NCBI GenBank assembly: GCA_030323885.1
Contig: CM059189.1
Span: 43,243,428-43,307,427 of the forward strand
Direction: 5' to 3'
From: Branchipolynoe longqiensis
Taxonomy: Eukaryota > Annelida > Polychaeta > Phyllodocida > Polynoidae
Length of the DNA stretch: 64,000 bases
Made by a program: the position numbers and the translations under genes. Below, in pieces: positions 54,441 through 64,000 of this stretch. Positions within the stretch are counted from its first letter, which is position 1. Each line of letters begins with the position of its first letter. A model generated the notes under the pieces. The model ran no database searches. It was not told the origin of the DNA and saw only the letters and a list, made by a program, of their open reading frames with translations.

Positions 54441-56151
54441 AAAATGAAGGTTAATAAACAAAATATAACTAAAAAATAAAATAGGAAAAGAAAAGAACCG
54501 AGATAATGTCCGTATTCATTACGACAATAGGGAGATACTTTTCTATCTTTTAATTTTAAAAGGGTATATCGAATTATCTTCTAGTCTCAAAAACACAGGT
54601 TGGGGTTGTCAAAGTTCATCAAACTTACGTTGTCCCTTACTAATAGGCCTACTAGTTACTGATGTGTGTAACTAATTTTGAGTTCACTGATTTAATGGTA
54701 TGTCAACTAGTGTATTTCGCTAGATAAGGTTGTTGCCGCTGAGTCTAATGGTCTAATCTAGTGACATTGTAGATAAAAGATCGACCCCTACCGTGCCTAC
54801 GGCTACGCATAGTTATGATAGTACTATTAAAATTTAAGTTTAGTAGGCCTACTCACTACTGTAAATACAAGGTGGATCTTTTATCTTGTGACAGTGAAGA
54901 AGTTGTATTTGGAGATCTAATAAAACTTGAAACAAAAGACTAACTATGTTTCTTCACTCCGAGTCCGAGTCTCCGTCAGTGACATATTGAATATTCATCA
55001 TCATGATATTGATATTCACTTGTGTTTTGAACTTGCATGGATCGACGGTCACGATAACCTACACATCTCCATGATCTCGCTTAGACTTAGAATAGAGTGA
55101 TCTAAATAGAAAATCACCAATATATATCGCAAAAATGTAAACTAAAAAGGTACTAATACTCGTAAGGTAATAGTAATAACAATTTAATGAATTAACTTAA
55201 TTACTCACTGACTCAGCAATTGATAAAATCGGAGTTCAAATCCTTCTCACAATCTCAGGCTGCTGGCTTCTTCAAGTTCTTGATACTTGAATCCTTCTGC
55301 TCTGATCAGATGTTCCGCCTGTTAACTGAGTGATTACACAAGCCAAACTGTATTTTGTTGGTTGTAAACTGGATATGGTGTTTCAAGGCACTCAAATCGG
55401 TGAACTTATATTGCTTTGTATGTCATCATTACTCATGTGCCTAGAATAGCGGTGAATGTCCCAGAAGGTCCAACAAAATCGGAGAACAAAATCAGACGAA
55501 CGTATTGTTTACGACGCGCTGGTACCACCTCCCAATTTGCAAGTGTCGAGTTGTGGAATTGAGAGAGTGTCCTAATTTAAACCATAAACTTAAAACTAGA
55601 ATGCCCACTAAATCAAATAGTTTTATCACATAGTTCTGTACATCAAATTTAACTATGCTACGTGGCTAAAATAATTCAATCATGTTATTGCTCACAATGA
55701 TATACTATTACGATTACTATTAACGGTAGGCATTAGTAGTAAGGCCACATAAAAGAAAGTACTTGCTGAGTGTCCACCCATTTCAATTTTTAAAGGCAGG
55801 CGGGAGGTTTTTATTTGTATTTAGAATGGCGATGTAAAGGAATACGAAAACAAACTATGGTATTCATGATCAGAAGACGTGATAAGAATGCAGAGAATAC
55901 CATAGACAGTTTCTAGATAGAAATTGAAGAAGAAAACATAAAAATTACTTTAAAATCGTCAGAATGAAGTACAGTATGATAGGTGGGGAAGCATTGTTTT
56001 GAGTTTCAATATTTTATTTAAAGGGTTTTTTGACAAATAAACAATAAAATAAAATTGTGAGGTCGGGGGCATTTCTCAGGTCGGGCGGGAACGCTAAACA
56101 AGTATACATTTTAAAATCTGGCCTATTACATCACTTAATTAAGAGTTTGAC
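54441..56151. other. Intergenic stretch between TCP11L1 and DEPDC7
   Basis: AT-rich and without a recognised gene. At 54764-54895 a short inverted-repeat element has ends GTAGATAAAAGATC.ACC and GGTGGATCTTTTATCTTG, like those in 29.7-30.6 kb. Nothing else is supported. Confidence 0.5.
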
Positions 56152-56462
56152 TTGTTTGTTGTTTTACATCCTAGCAACATCTAAGGTCATATCAGGACAG
56201 GTACCGACTTGTGACAGTGCGCATGCATGGTGACTTTATTGTGCTGCCCCACAGGGAGACCAGGCCACCAGCACCATGACCTGATATCCCACGCAGTCAC
56301 ATTATCCTGACACTGAGCCAACCAGTCCTTGCCCTATCCTAATAATGCCGAGTGCCTGGCTAGGAAGCAACAAGTATCAATTTGACTAAACCAGGGTTCG
56401 AACCCATGATCTTCCAACACGGGAGACGGACATCGCTCTAACTCATTCAGCAATCCCGTCTG
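56152..56462 (-). mobile_element. tRNA-derived SINE
   Basis: Reverse copy with tail TTGTTTGTTGTTTTACATCC, body CCAGTCCTTGCCCTATCCTA and box B (reverse of AGGGTTCGAACCC) near 56393-56405. Head CAGACGGGATTGC. Well preserved. Confidence 0.8.
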
Positions 56463-56819
56463 ATAAATAATTTGAGTTTGATCAAAAGTGCTAACCAAGT
56501 TAAGTACTTGAAGAGGTAGAAAAAGAGTCATCCATACCCAGAGTAGGCCTGTCCTGAGAAGGTGCTGCGGGGGGTAACAATTGTCAATATTGAAGTAGTA
56601 ACTAGAGTAAGCACTCAAAGCAGTATGCAATAATATGAAGCTATCAATATAACAATGGTTTCTACTAATAAACAATCAAAAATGATAATATCATCCACAG
56701 AAACTACATTCCTAACAAAGCAGTATTAGGAGACATATGTTTCACTCTAACTTAGTTCAGGATTAGGGGCAGGGCTGCGTATTTTTGAGTGACTCAGTAA
56801 TTACAAGTGATGCAAACAA

Positions 56820-57050
56820 GAATGATGGGTTGACCGAATCAGTTGAGCGTCCATCTCCCGTTTTGATAGATCCTGGGATTTGTACTCATGCACGGGTTCA
56901 AACCCTGGTTGAGTCAAGCCAATGACTTAGAAATTGATAACCTGTCACTTGGCATTATTAGGATGGGGCAAGGAGTAGTAGAATGAGGAAGCTCAATCGT
57001 CCGTGGTTGAAATTGTCCTCACTTAATCAACTAATGTACCACCAAAAAAA
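56820..57050 (+). mobile_element. Partial tRNA-derived SINE (second subfamily)
   Basis: Degraded head with TCAGTTGAGCGTCCATCTCCCG, box B GGTTCAAACCC, GAGTCAAGCCAATGACTTAG, body GCATTATTAGGATGGGGCAAGGAGTAGTAGAATGAG, end CTTAATCAACTAATG. It gives the fullest view of the subfamily at 24032 and 30575. Confidence 0.65.
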
Positions 57051-57185
57051 ATTACCTTCAAAGGTAAAGGAGAGAACGTTCTCTGGTCGAAGTTAGTGAG
57101 TGGTACTTCTTTTCCACTTGAGAAAAGTCTTGTCTATTATCACCGGAAGTACGTTTTGATTGGATGCTACTTCAAAGTACCTGTC

Positions 57186-60100
57186 ATGGCGGCAGATGTG
57201 AACACGATGAATTCAACACCTGGACAATTTTCTCGAAATGCGAGCTCTTCCTTCCGAATGAGTAAAATGAGAGGAGGTATGTATAATAGACTGCCATATA
57301 TGATGTAATGGCCAGTTTAGGAAGCTTATATAATTTTCGAATTGCTCCCGAAACGTCCTTTTAGTTTGAGGTTCCAGTCCACCGCGCACCAACCGCAACC
57401 GCGATAGATCATTAGATGTTGATTTAGTTTTAGACAGCTGAATGTCGATGACAAGCCCGCCCGCCCGCCCGCTTCTGATCCCTCTGGCCTCTCTGCCCCC
57501 AATATGGTGGGTTCAGTTGCTAAGTCTAAGATGTAACATACCTGATTTTTAAAGACGCCATCGCCTTGCCTGAAAGCATGGATGAAGTGGTTCACTGCCA
57601 CTGGCCACGCCCAGTGCCGTGGACGTGGTAGTGCTACACTGCTAGTGGAAATATAGTGAGATAGCTACAATTATTCAACAATTATCAATCAATACGGAAT
57701 ACAATTATTGTATTGATTGATAATTGTTGAATAGTATCTATTCTAGCTTGTGATTGTGAATAGAACTGTTTAATTTTAAGCTACCACAATCACTTTGGCC
57801 GTATTTAGTTACAACTAGACTTAGGAAAGTTAGGTAGAGACTTACAGAAAAAAAATCAAAAACCAGATCGCCTACAATTTATAAAACAAATGTATTATGA
57901 CTTATGTTAAAATACATCAAACCATTTATTTTGACATATATAATATGGACTTTATAGGCCTTGCAGAAGCAAGGTTATTACAGTTTACGTATCAGGAATA
58001 GAGGTTAATTATCTCAGTTACTCTGGGTTTACAATTGTATGATTTTTTACTTGGCTAAAATAGTAAATAAACAACACAAATTATTAATGGAAAGTCAAAA
58101 CTGTCTTTTAAATGTATATGCACCATCTGTGATAAATAACTGACAATTATTAGTTTAAAAATGCACAAAACAACATAATCAACAAAAGCACATGGTCTGT
58201 ATCATGTAAATGTAAATGACAAACCAATTAGAATACTGCATTCTGGTCAGGTGACCCTTCTACCAAGGGAACTAGATCACTTTGCACCTCAGACAAATTA
58301 AAATATCTAAAAGAAATCGCACCAGATACAATAAAATTGTATGGCACACAGAGCGACAACATGTTGTCAATCTTGCTATCTGATGATGCTAATTTTATAT
58401 GGAGGGCATTTTCCATTTAGCAGGGCTGAGCACTGAAGGTTGCACCCATAGAGATAGCATTGGTGAAGCAATACCCTACTTGGTCAAGTTTTTCCTATGG
58501 GACAATGCGTGAGGATCGTATCATGCGGATTTACAAGTCTTTAACTTAGGTTTAGTGAGTTAGTCAGTAACTCAGTTTACTACTAGTTAGTCACTATATA
58601 GTTATTGATAATCATTAGTTTGGAAAATACTTCAAAGTTGCTTGGCTATTGTCCAGCTGCTTTTGTCAAACCGGAAGAGAGTTGTCGAATTTGTGTGGTA
58701 AGATGGGGAGGAGGTAATGCCCAAACGGTAAAGGAACGACAAATTCCTGACCTAAAAACCTACAAAAAATATCTGTGCAAAATAACGCTAGGAAACCCCC
58801 AGTAAGCTGCACTGCAAAGGGGCATGTGATATGTCACGGCCCACCAGCGGGATGCCCAATGGAAGGTAACCATGCCAAAAGTAGCCAGATAACACACCAC
58901 ACAGCTACGTACAAGCCTATGATATGTAAATAGGAGTAGGCTAGTCTAGTAATAAGAGTAGAAAAATAAAAACATATATACCAAGAAAATCCAAAAAAAC
59001 TAACATAGGCTACTAACCATACCAACCAATTATCTATCTGCTACTGAAATGCAGGCAATCAAATACCTTATCAGCAGCCACTGTGTGGTAAGATAACACC
59101 AACACTACAACTGGCCAGCATTGAAAACAAGCCTGGGTACCCGGGCTTATATGCTATGGACAGTATAAATACAGCCTCAATTTTAAAAAAAAGAAAAAAA
59201 AAGGAGGTGGAGCGGCTGCAGCTGTTGTTTCAGCTCTAACTTCGAAGCCTAAGGTAGCCTGGCTTTTGAGTGTGATACCCCAGTCACACCAGGCCTGCGG
59301 TTGCTTGCGATCGACCGGAAGATTTTGGTCGTAAGGAGGTTGCAGCTACTGCACTTGCAACCTCCTTGCGACCTGTGTGGTCGTAAGAGGTTGGCGAATT
59401 TTGGTCGCTGGGCACTTGCCAAGTAGTCGCTAACTCGGCGACCAACCCCCATAAACATCAGTGACCATCGTGCCAGGAACATCAGAATTTTGGTTCACCG
59501 ATGCGGTCGGCAACTGCTCACCGATTGCGTCTTTGATTCAATGTAGGGAGGTCAGCACCATTTTAGTCATGAGGCAGTCGCAAGGTATGAGTTATATTTG
59601 GTCCATCTGCCATGACGTAATGCACCATCTGTAGACACCCTTTCTTAAGTGGAGGATTCCCATGTTGGTTTACATAGCTCGTTCAATGAATATTCACACA
59701 TCTCCATTGCAAATAGATACCAATGAAATAGTCATGAGTCGCATCGTACACCCACATGCCATGTAGTGGCACACTCTATGAAAAGATCCCTATACCTGCC
59801 TTCCACAGGTGGTGCAGGCGGACAGTTCCGGGCGACTGAGCTGTGGAATAACATGATTGCGCATCTGCGATCAGAGGTTGCAGTGAAGCGACGCCGACTA
59901 AAGATGAAGACTTACGATTCCTGCTTCACCGGGACAGATGCTGTGGACGTGGTGTTGGGAAAACTTCAAGATGAGCGGCTCAATTTTTCAAAGGAAATTA
60001 ACAGAGATAAGGCACTAAAGGTAGGAAGTAATTAAGGATGAAAGATCTCCGCGGTTTCTCGGATTTCCGTGATTTTTTAAACATTTAACTATTAACATTA

Positions 60101-62434
60101 AACAAAATTCCAAGGAATCCGGATTTATGTGGGTCATTCCATGCCAAATCACCTAACATTTTAGAAATTTTAAACCAACCCCCCTGAGATTATGCTGAAA
60201 AATTACTAACAATACAATATGGTATTTAATCAGTAAAACTGAAATTGTAGGTCTTCGTGGTGAATGGTTTTAAAATTATCAAGCTTTAAAATTGGGCCAC
60301 ACACCCCTTTTTGGGACCCAGTACACACGATTCAAGTTCTAGAGCGTTTCTGGGCACTCATAGCTTTCTAATTCGTTGAGATAAAGATCTGAAATTTGGT
60401 AGGCCCCTACTCTATGAGATTCTGGCCCATGCTTTTACAATCTGCTATCAAATTGGAGATAGGGGTACAGATACAGTCACATCAAAATTGAAGTTTGAAC
60501 AGACGCCTTTTCCATATTTTCCGGCCTTGCCTGACCATTTGCATCTCCCTCACGACAATACTAATAAGGAAACCAAAATAGACAGGTTTTTACTTCTTTT
60601 CAATTCAGCTTTGCAAACTCCTAATGGAAAATAATGTCTTCGAATCGGTTAGTGGCAAGTCAAATGGCGAGGATTCAAAAACCGAGTTTGATGACAGCGC
60701 AACGAAGCTCTTTCGCTTTGTTCACGATGAATGTAAAGAAAATCGAGACATGAAGGAGGCGGACCAGTCAGTGATCTCTGACACAAGTGACAAGAGTGAC
60801 ACAATGAGGTAGGCCCCGACCACGTGGTGTTCTTAAAGGGTATGTAACATGATCAAAATAATTTTGCTTATTCATCGTTGTTATGATCAACGGGATGTAG
60901 CATGATCAAAATCACTTTGCTTCTTCATAATTATTACCGTCATCAAATATAACAGTCATACTTTGTATAGCTTGTATTGAAACACCCTATTCTTTAGGAG
61001 CTTTTTACGGCCCAATAATGGTCTGAGGGTCTCTGCGGTTAAAACACAATTTACTGCTCTTATATAACCAATTGACAGATGTGTTTGTTGAACCATGGCT
61101 TTGAAGAAAACATTTTTTATCCTTTAAGTTCTTCCTACATAAATACAGATAAAACATTCGTCATTGCCATACTTAGCCCTATTAGGTATTCTCATTGAGG
61201 ATGGGGTTATGGTTGTAAACATATAGGAATCTGCCATTCCAGGATATGTCGTGAAGGCAATGTATAAATGAGTCGACACAACCAGACGGGATGGCAGAAT
61301 GAGTTAGAGCGTCCGTCTCCCGTGTTGATAGACCATTGGATCTTGGGTTCGAACCCTGGTCGAGTCAAACCCATGACTTAAAAAGTGACACTTGTTGCTT
61401 CCTAACCAGGCGCTCGGCATTATTAGGATAGGGCAAGGACTGGTTGGCTCAGTGTCCGGATACTTTGACTGAGTAGGTCATGGTGCTGGTGGCCTGGTAT
61501 CCCAGTGGGGCAGCACTATGAAGTCGCCATGAGTCCGCACTGACCCGTCCTGATATGACCTTAGATGTTGCTAGGAAGTAAAACGACAACAAACAAACAA
61601 AACAAATGAGTCAACATCGGATTTAGTCCAAACGTTACATACAGGCTGGTTTGGAACCCCCATGTCAATGCCTTGAATTTAATGGGAGCACTTTTGAAAA
61701 TGTCCTGAAAAAGCCTTATTGTTCACCTAAATCAATTTTCACAAAACTCGAATCGAAATTATCTTTATATTTTTATGTACAAAAATGAATTTCTAATTTA
61801 TGAAATCCATAGCAACAACAAAATATACATATTTGTCAGACCTTAAATTTGGTTGTTGAACAAAAGTCTGGACGCACCTTGACACTACTGACTGTGTGTG
61901 AAAGTAATGTCTCGATTCTTCCCCTTCTCCTATCCCCCTCTCCCTCCTCACCTCTCTCTCTCCCTCACCCCTCTCTCCCTTCCGCCTCTCTCCCTTCCGT
62001 CCATCTCCTCTCCCCTCCCCTCCCCTCCCCTCCCCTCCCTTCCCCTCCCCTCCCCTCCCCTCCCCTCCCTCCCCTCCCCTCCCCTCCCCTCTCCTCTCCT
62101 CTCCTCTCCTCTCCTCTCCTCCCCTCACCGATCATCTTCCTCCTCTCTCCTCTCCTCCCTTCCTCCTGTTCCCTCCTCCCCGCTCCTCAACCTCCAACCC
62201 CCATCCCACGGTGCAGTCAGTCGTCGCTGTGCATAGGCGAGGCGGACGAGAGCACAGCGAGCCGACACAGCCACCTAGTGCAGGAGCTGATGGATATCAC
62301 GGGTGCGTGGAAGCGGCACAGTGCCGAATGCCTAAAGAAGATCACGCCGGGCAAGCTGTTCGCACGGCGGGGGTCTGCGTCGTCCGAATGTGAGACGCCC
62401 CGTACACAGCGCCACAAGCTGCTCCCGCCCACAG
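57186..62434 (+). CDS. DEPDC7: DEPDC7-like DEP-domain protein, first four coding exons (partial)
   Basis: Exons: 57186-57276 (starts ATG), 59809-60020, 60609-60808 and 62217-62434; donors and acceptors are GT/AG and the phases (1, 0, 2) agree at each junction. The last exon ends in phase 1, so the gene continues beyond the window or in an exon I did not find. Exon 1 gives a Ser/Asn-rich leader. Exon 2 opens the DEP domain: FRATELWNNMIAHLRSEV, KRRRLKMKTYDSCFTGTDAV, with DAVDVVLGKLQ. Exon 3 completes it with LCKLLMENNVFESV and has LFRFVHDE. These match DEPDC7 more closely than DEPDC1. DEP domains act as membrane or GPCR-signalling adaptors; DEPDC7 is reported in NF-kB signalling through CARMA proteins. 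Exon 4 (MDITGAWKRHSAECLKKI) is not itself diagnostic. The gene is head to head with TCP11L1. Confidence 0.8.
59010..59175 (-). repeat. Dispersed repeat shared with 15825-15990
   Basis: Reverse-orientation partner: GCAGGCAATCAAATACCTTA, CAACACTACAACTGGCCAGC and CATAAGC-side words all agree. Confidence 0.7.
59276..59540. repeat. Imperfect palindromic element in DEPDC7 intron 1
   Basis: GTCGTAAGGAGGTTGCA...TGCAACCTCCTTGCGAC forms a strong hairpin at about 59329-59372. The surrounding words GCGATCGACC, GGTCGCTGG and GGTTGGCGAATTTTGGTCG repeat on both strands. It resembles a MITE, but no target duplication is clear. Confidence 0.5.
60021..60608. other. DEPDC7 intron 2
   Basis: It starts with a decayed CAGGGATGAAAG-type hAT-like end (GGATGAAAGATCTCCGCGG at 60037). 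No coding signal. Confidence 0.5.
61282..61606 (+). mobile_element. tRNA-derived SINE, reference copy
   Basis: It has an RNA polymerase III-type head: box A-like TGGCAGAATGAGTTAGAGCG at 61292 and box B GGTTCGAACCC at 61346-61356, about 55 bp apart as in tRNA genes. Then come GAGTCAAACCCATGAC, a body with GGCAAGGACTGGTTGG and GATATGACCTTAGATGTTGC, and an (AAAC)n tail. It does not fold as an intact tRNA gene. Best copy of the commonest SINE family in the window. Confidence 0.85.
61918..62175. repeat. Pyrimidine-only (CCCCT)n/(CTCCT)n tract before DEPDC7 exon 4
   Basis: About 250 bases on the plus strand are almost purely C and T, with regular CCCCT and CTCCT pentamers at 62007-62120. It ends about 40 bp before the exon 4 acceptor at 62216. 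Polypurine-polypyrimidine mirror tracts of this length can form triplex (H-DNA). Long open frames here are artefacts. Confidence 0.9.
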
Positions 62435-62494
62435 GTAGGCGCAGCCGCATAAATAAACCTTTAACTGGGACTTGCAACCCGTCACATCAAATTG

Positions 62495-63246
62495 GGATCA
62501 GTGAATGGGACTTTGATTGATTTATTTGTTATTTATTTTTTAAACAAACAAATAGTAAAAAAATATGACCTGTCACATCATATTTGGTATTAAGTCACAA
62601 GGCCTAGATTTGAACAATCAATCACAGTAGCGATTTAGATTACTATAATTCTAACCCTTTTCTTTTTTTAAACCATCAAATAGAAAAAAAAATACGACCT
62701 GTCACATCATATTGGATATTAAGTTGCAAGGCCTACATTTGAAAAATCAGTCACAATAGAGATTTAGATTGCTATAATTCTAAAGCAGATTAAATTGAAT
62801 TTTGCACATAATTCTTATTCCTTTGTTAATAAGCTCCATTTCTACACCACTCTCATCTCCGTATCCCTTCCGGTGACCTGAGATATCGCCACGTTATGCC
62901 AGTGTTCCCTGGTTTATTTATTTTTTGGTAAATGAATTTTATTCATATACCAATTCTCAGTGCCGTAGGACTGGTCTTCCAACGTAAGTGGTACAGGTAT
63001 TTACATGATGATTTATAAAGTGTAATTAATGTAGACATGATGCCTTAAGTAAAGAATAAGAGGTACGTCCATTAATTTTACGATTACGTGTAAGGTTGTA
63101 ATACTTTTATATGCTGGTTTAAAATGTCTCTACTATGACTGATTGTTCAAATGTAGACCTTGCGACTTTATACTTTATATGATGTGACAGGTTATATTTT
63201 ATTCTATTTGTTTGCTAGAAACAAATCAAAGTCCTATTCGCTGTTC
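62495..63246. mobile_element. Inverted-repeat element with internal tandem duplication
   Basis: Left end AATGGGACTTTGATTGATTT near 62503 pairs with AAACAAATCAAAGTCCTATT near 63220-63240. The phrase GACCTGTCACATCATAT occurs twice (62568 and 62697), with an inverted partner ATATGATGTGACAGGTTATA at 63178. The tandem period is about 130 bp. Noncoding. Confidence 0.6.
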
Positions 63247-63817
63247 CATTTTGAGTTGTGATTCTGCAGGGAAGAAAGAACTACGCATTTTCTATGAGTT
63301 CTAAGATTGTGTTGTAGACTAAAATAGTTTGCACAATTGGGTTTCCATGTAAAAGAAAACATCTCTTCATAGGTTTAGAACTACCAGAGCATCGCGTGAA
63401 ATTTGCATGAAGTCAAATTTCAGTGTTTTTTTATCAGAGGCAATTTTCATCCCTGATTATGGATAGTTTTCCTGACTTACCAGGTGTCCTCTCATCAAAA
63501 GGTCGATCAAATGAGATAAAAGCAGTTCATACATTGAAAAATTGTTCGCATATGGCGGGGGTTTGCTAATCACAGGAGTCGCCGAGGAGGGGAACTATTG
63601 CTTCCATCAATTCTGATTGGCCACAACAAAACACAAGAAACACCAGGGACCGGCTGCTATCAGGAGCGTTCGAAATAAGAGTTTGTCTGGGACAGGTGAA
63701 AATTCAGACGGACAAGTGAAAATGACACCAAACTTGTCTGGTGGATAAATGAACATTTTTGCTTTTTTCTATCACTGCATATATAAAAAGTATAAATTGT
63801 TAGCCAAGATATATATA

Positions 63818-64000
63818 TTTTTTACCTCAGTACTAAGCCTCTGGCTGCTCGAGGTCGAGGGAGAAGGAAGCAACATCCGGGTACAACAATTAGCATAATC
63901 CGCTTAATACGACAACACGTTTAAGCTTTCACCAATTCTAATTACCGAGGATTTACCGATTTCTACAGTAAGTACCTATACAGAAGTGATATATATTGTG
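63818..64000 (+). mobile_element. 5' end of a second DIRS-type element (runs off the window)
   Basis: From TTTACCTCAGTACTAAGCCT the sequence follows the inward-read right end of the DIRS element at 53362: GCCTCTGGCT, GGGAGAAGGAAGCA, CAATTAGCATA and, near 63968, CAGTAAGTA. It is diverged, hence a related but distinct copy, in plus orientation. Confidence 0.7.

Larger units (their letters stand above)
57277..59808. other. DEPDC7 intron 1
   Basis: No further exon convincingly seen. 57680-57730 holds a near-perfect palindrome around TACAATTATTGTATTGATTGATAATTGTTGAATA. A copy of the 15825 repeat lies at 59010-59175, and a palindromic GTCGC/GCGAC-rich region at 59276-59540. Confidence 0.5.

Noticed and set aside
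57540..57610. Possible minus-strand exon ending in AAATCAG|GTATGT
   Set aside because: Good donor and short open frame, but no family similarity and no phase partner; TCP11L1 already has a complete set of exons.
58605..58805. 66-residue plus-strand frame in DEPDC7 intron 1
   Set aside because: No acceptor/donor pair in phase with the neighbouring exons and no recognisable domain.
61282..61360. tRNA gene
   Set aside because: Boxes A and B are present, but the sequence runs straight into a SINE body with an AAAC tail and recurs across the window; it is a tRNA-derived SINE head.
61849..62520. 223-residue Ser/Pro/Leu-rich frame and its Arg/Gly/Glu-rich antisense partner
   Set aside because: Translation of the pyrimidine tract; only the part at 62217-62434 is real coding sequence (DEPDC7 exon 4).

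Overview
This is animal nuclear DNA, not a microbial genome. The coding signal comes as short exons with GT/AG junctions whose reading frames join across introns. Between them lie dense transposable elements, tRNA-derived SINEs, minisatellites and AT-rich introns. The species cannot be named from the sequence. The mix of DIRS-type and KDZ-type elements, MITEs and SINEs, with two conserved metazoan genes, fits a marine invertebrate (a non-vertebrate deuterostome or a lophotrochozoan).

Layout. 1-1404: GC-rich 3' part of a tyrosine-recombinase retroelement (RNase H, then recombinase). 1553-4912: tandem repeats around four in-phase exons of a KDZ (Kyakuja-Dileera-Zisupton) transposase, broken after exon 4. 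4913-10242: a 5.3-kb unit bounded by long inverted repeats, holding a six-exon minus-strand gene for a 317-residue protein that I could not assign, plus one plus-strand exon. 10243-17300: MITEs and a SINE. 17310-19440: a tandem array made from the last exon of the next gene. 19454-36046, minus strand: a complete nine-exon TCP11L1-like gene (504 residues). Its introns carry SINEs, hAT-like, Harbinger-like, pogo-like and TTAA-type MITEs, a LINE fragment and minisatellites. 37156-37655: a run of exactly 500 N. 37656-48219: a second, error-rich copy of about 26.93-37.155 kb, most simply two overlapping contigs left unmerged. 48274-53362: a near-complete DIRS-type retrotransposon (minus) with inverted terminal repeats. 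53505-54440: a 5'-truncated LINE. 57186-62434, plus strand: the first four coding exons of a DEPDC7-like gene, which runs off the window. From about 63818: the 5' end of a second DIRS-type element.

The host genes are TCP11L1-like and DEPDC7-like, placed head to head. As I recall, the same two genes are neighbours on human chromosome 11p13, so this looks like an old microsynteny. The rest of the window is mobile-element biology. Points of interest are the inverted-repeat unit with its unassigned gene, the exon-derived tandem array downstream of TCP11L1, and the assembly duplication, which would make any automatic gene model of TCP11L1 wrong.
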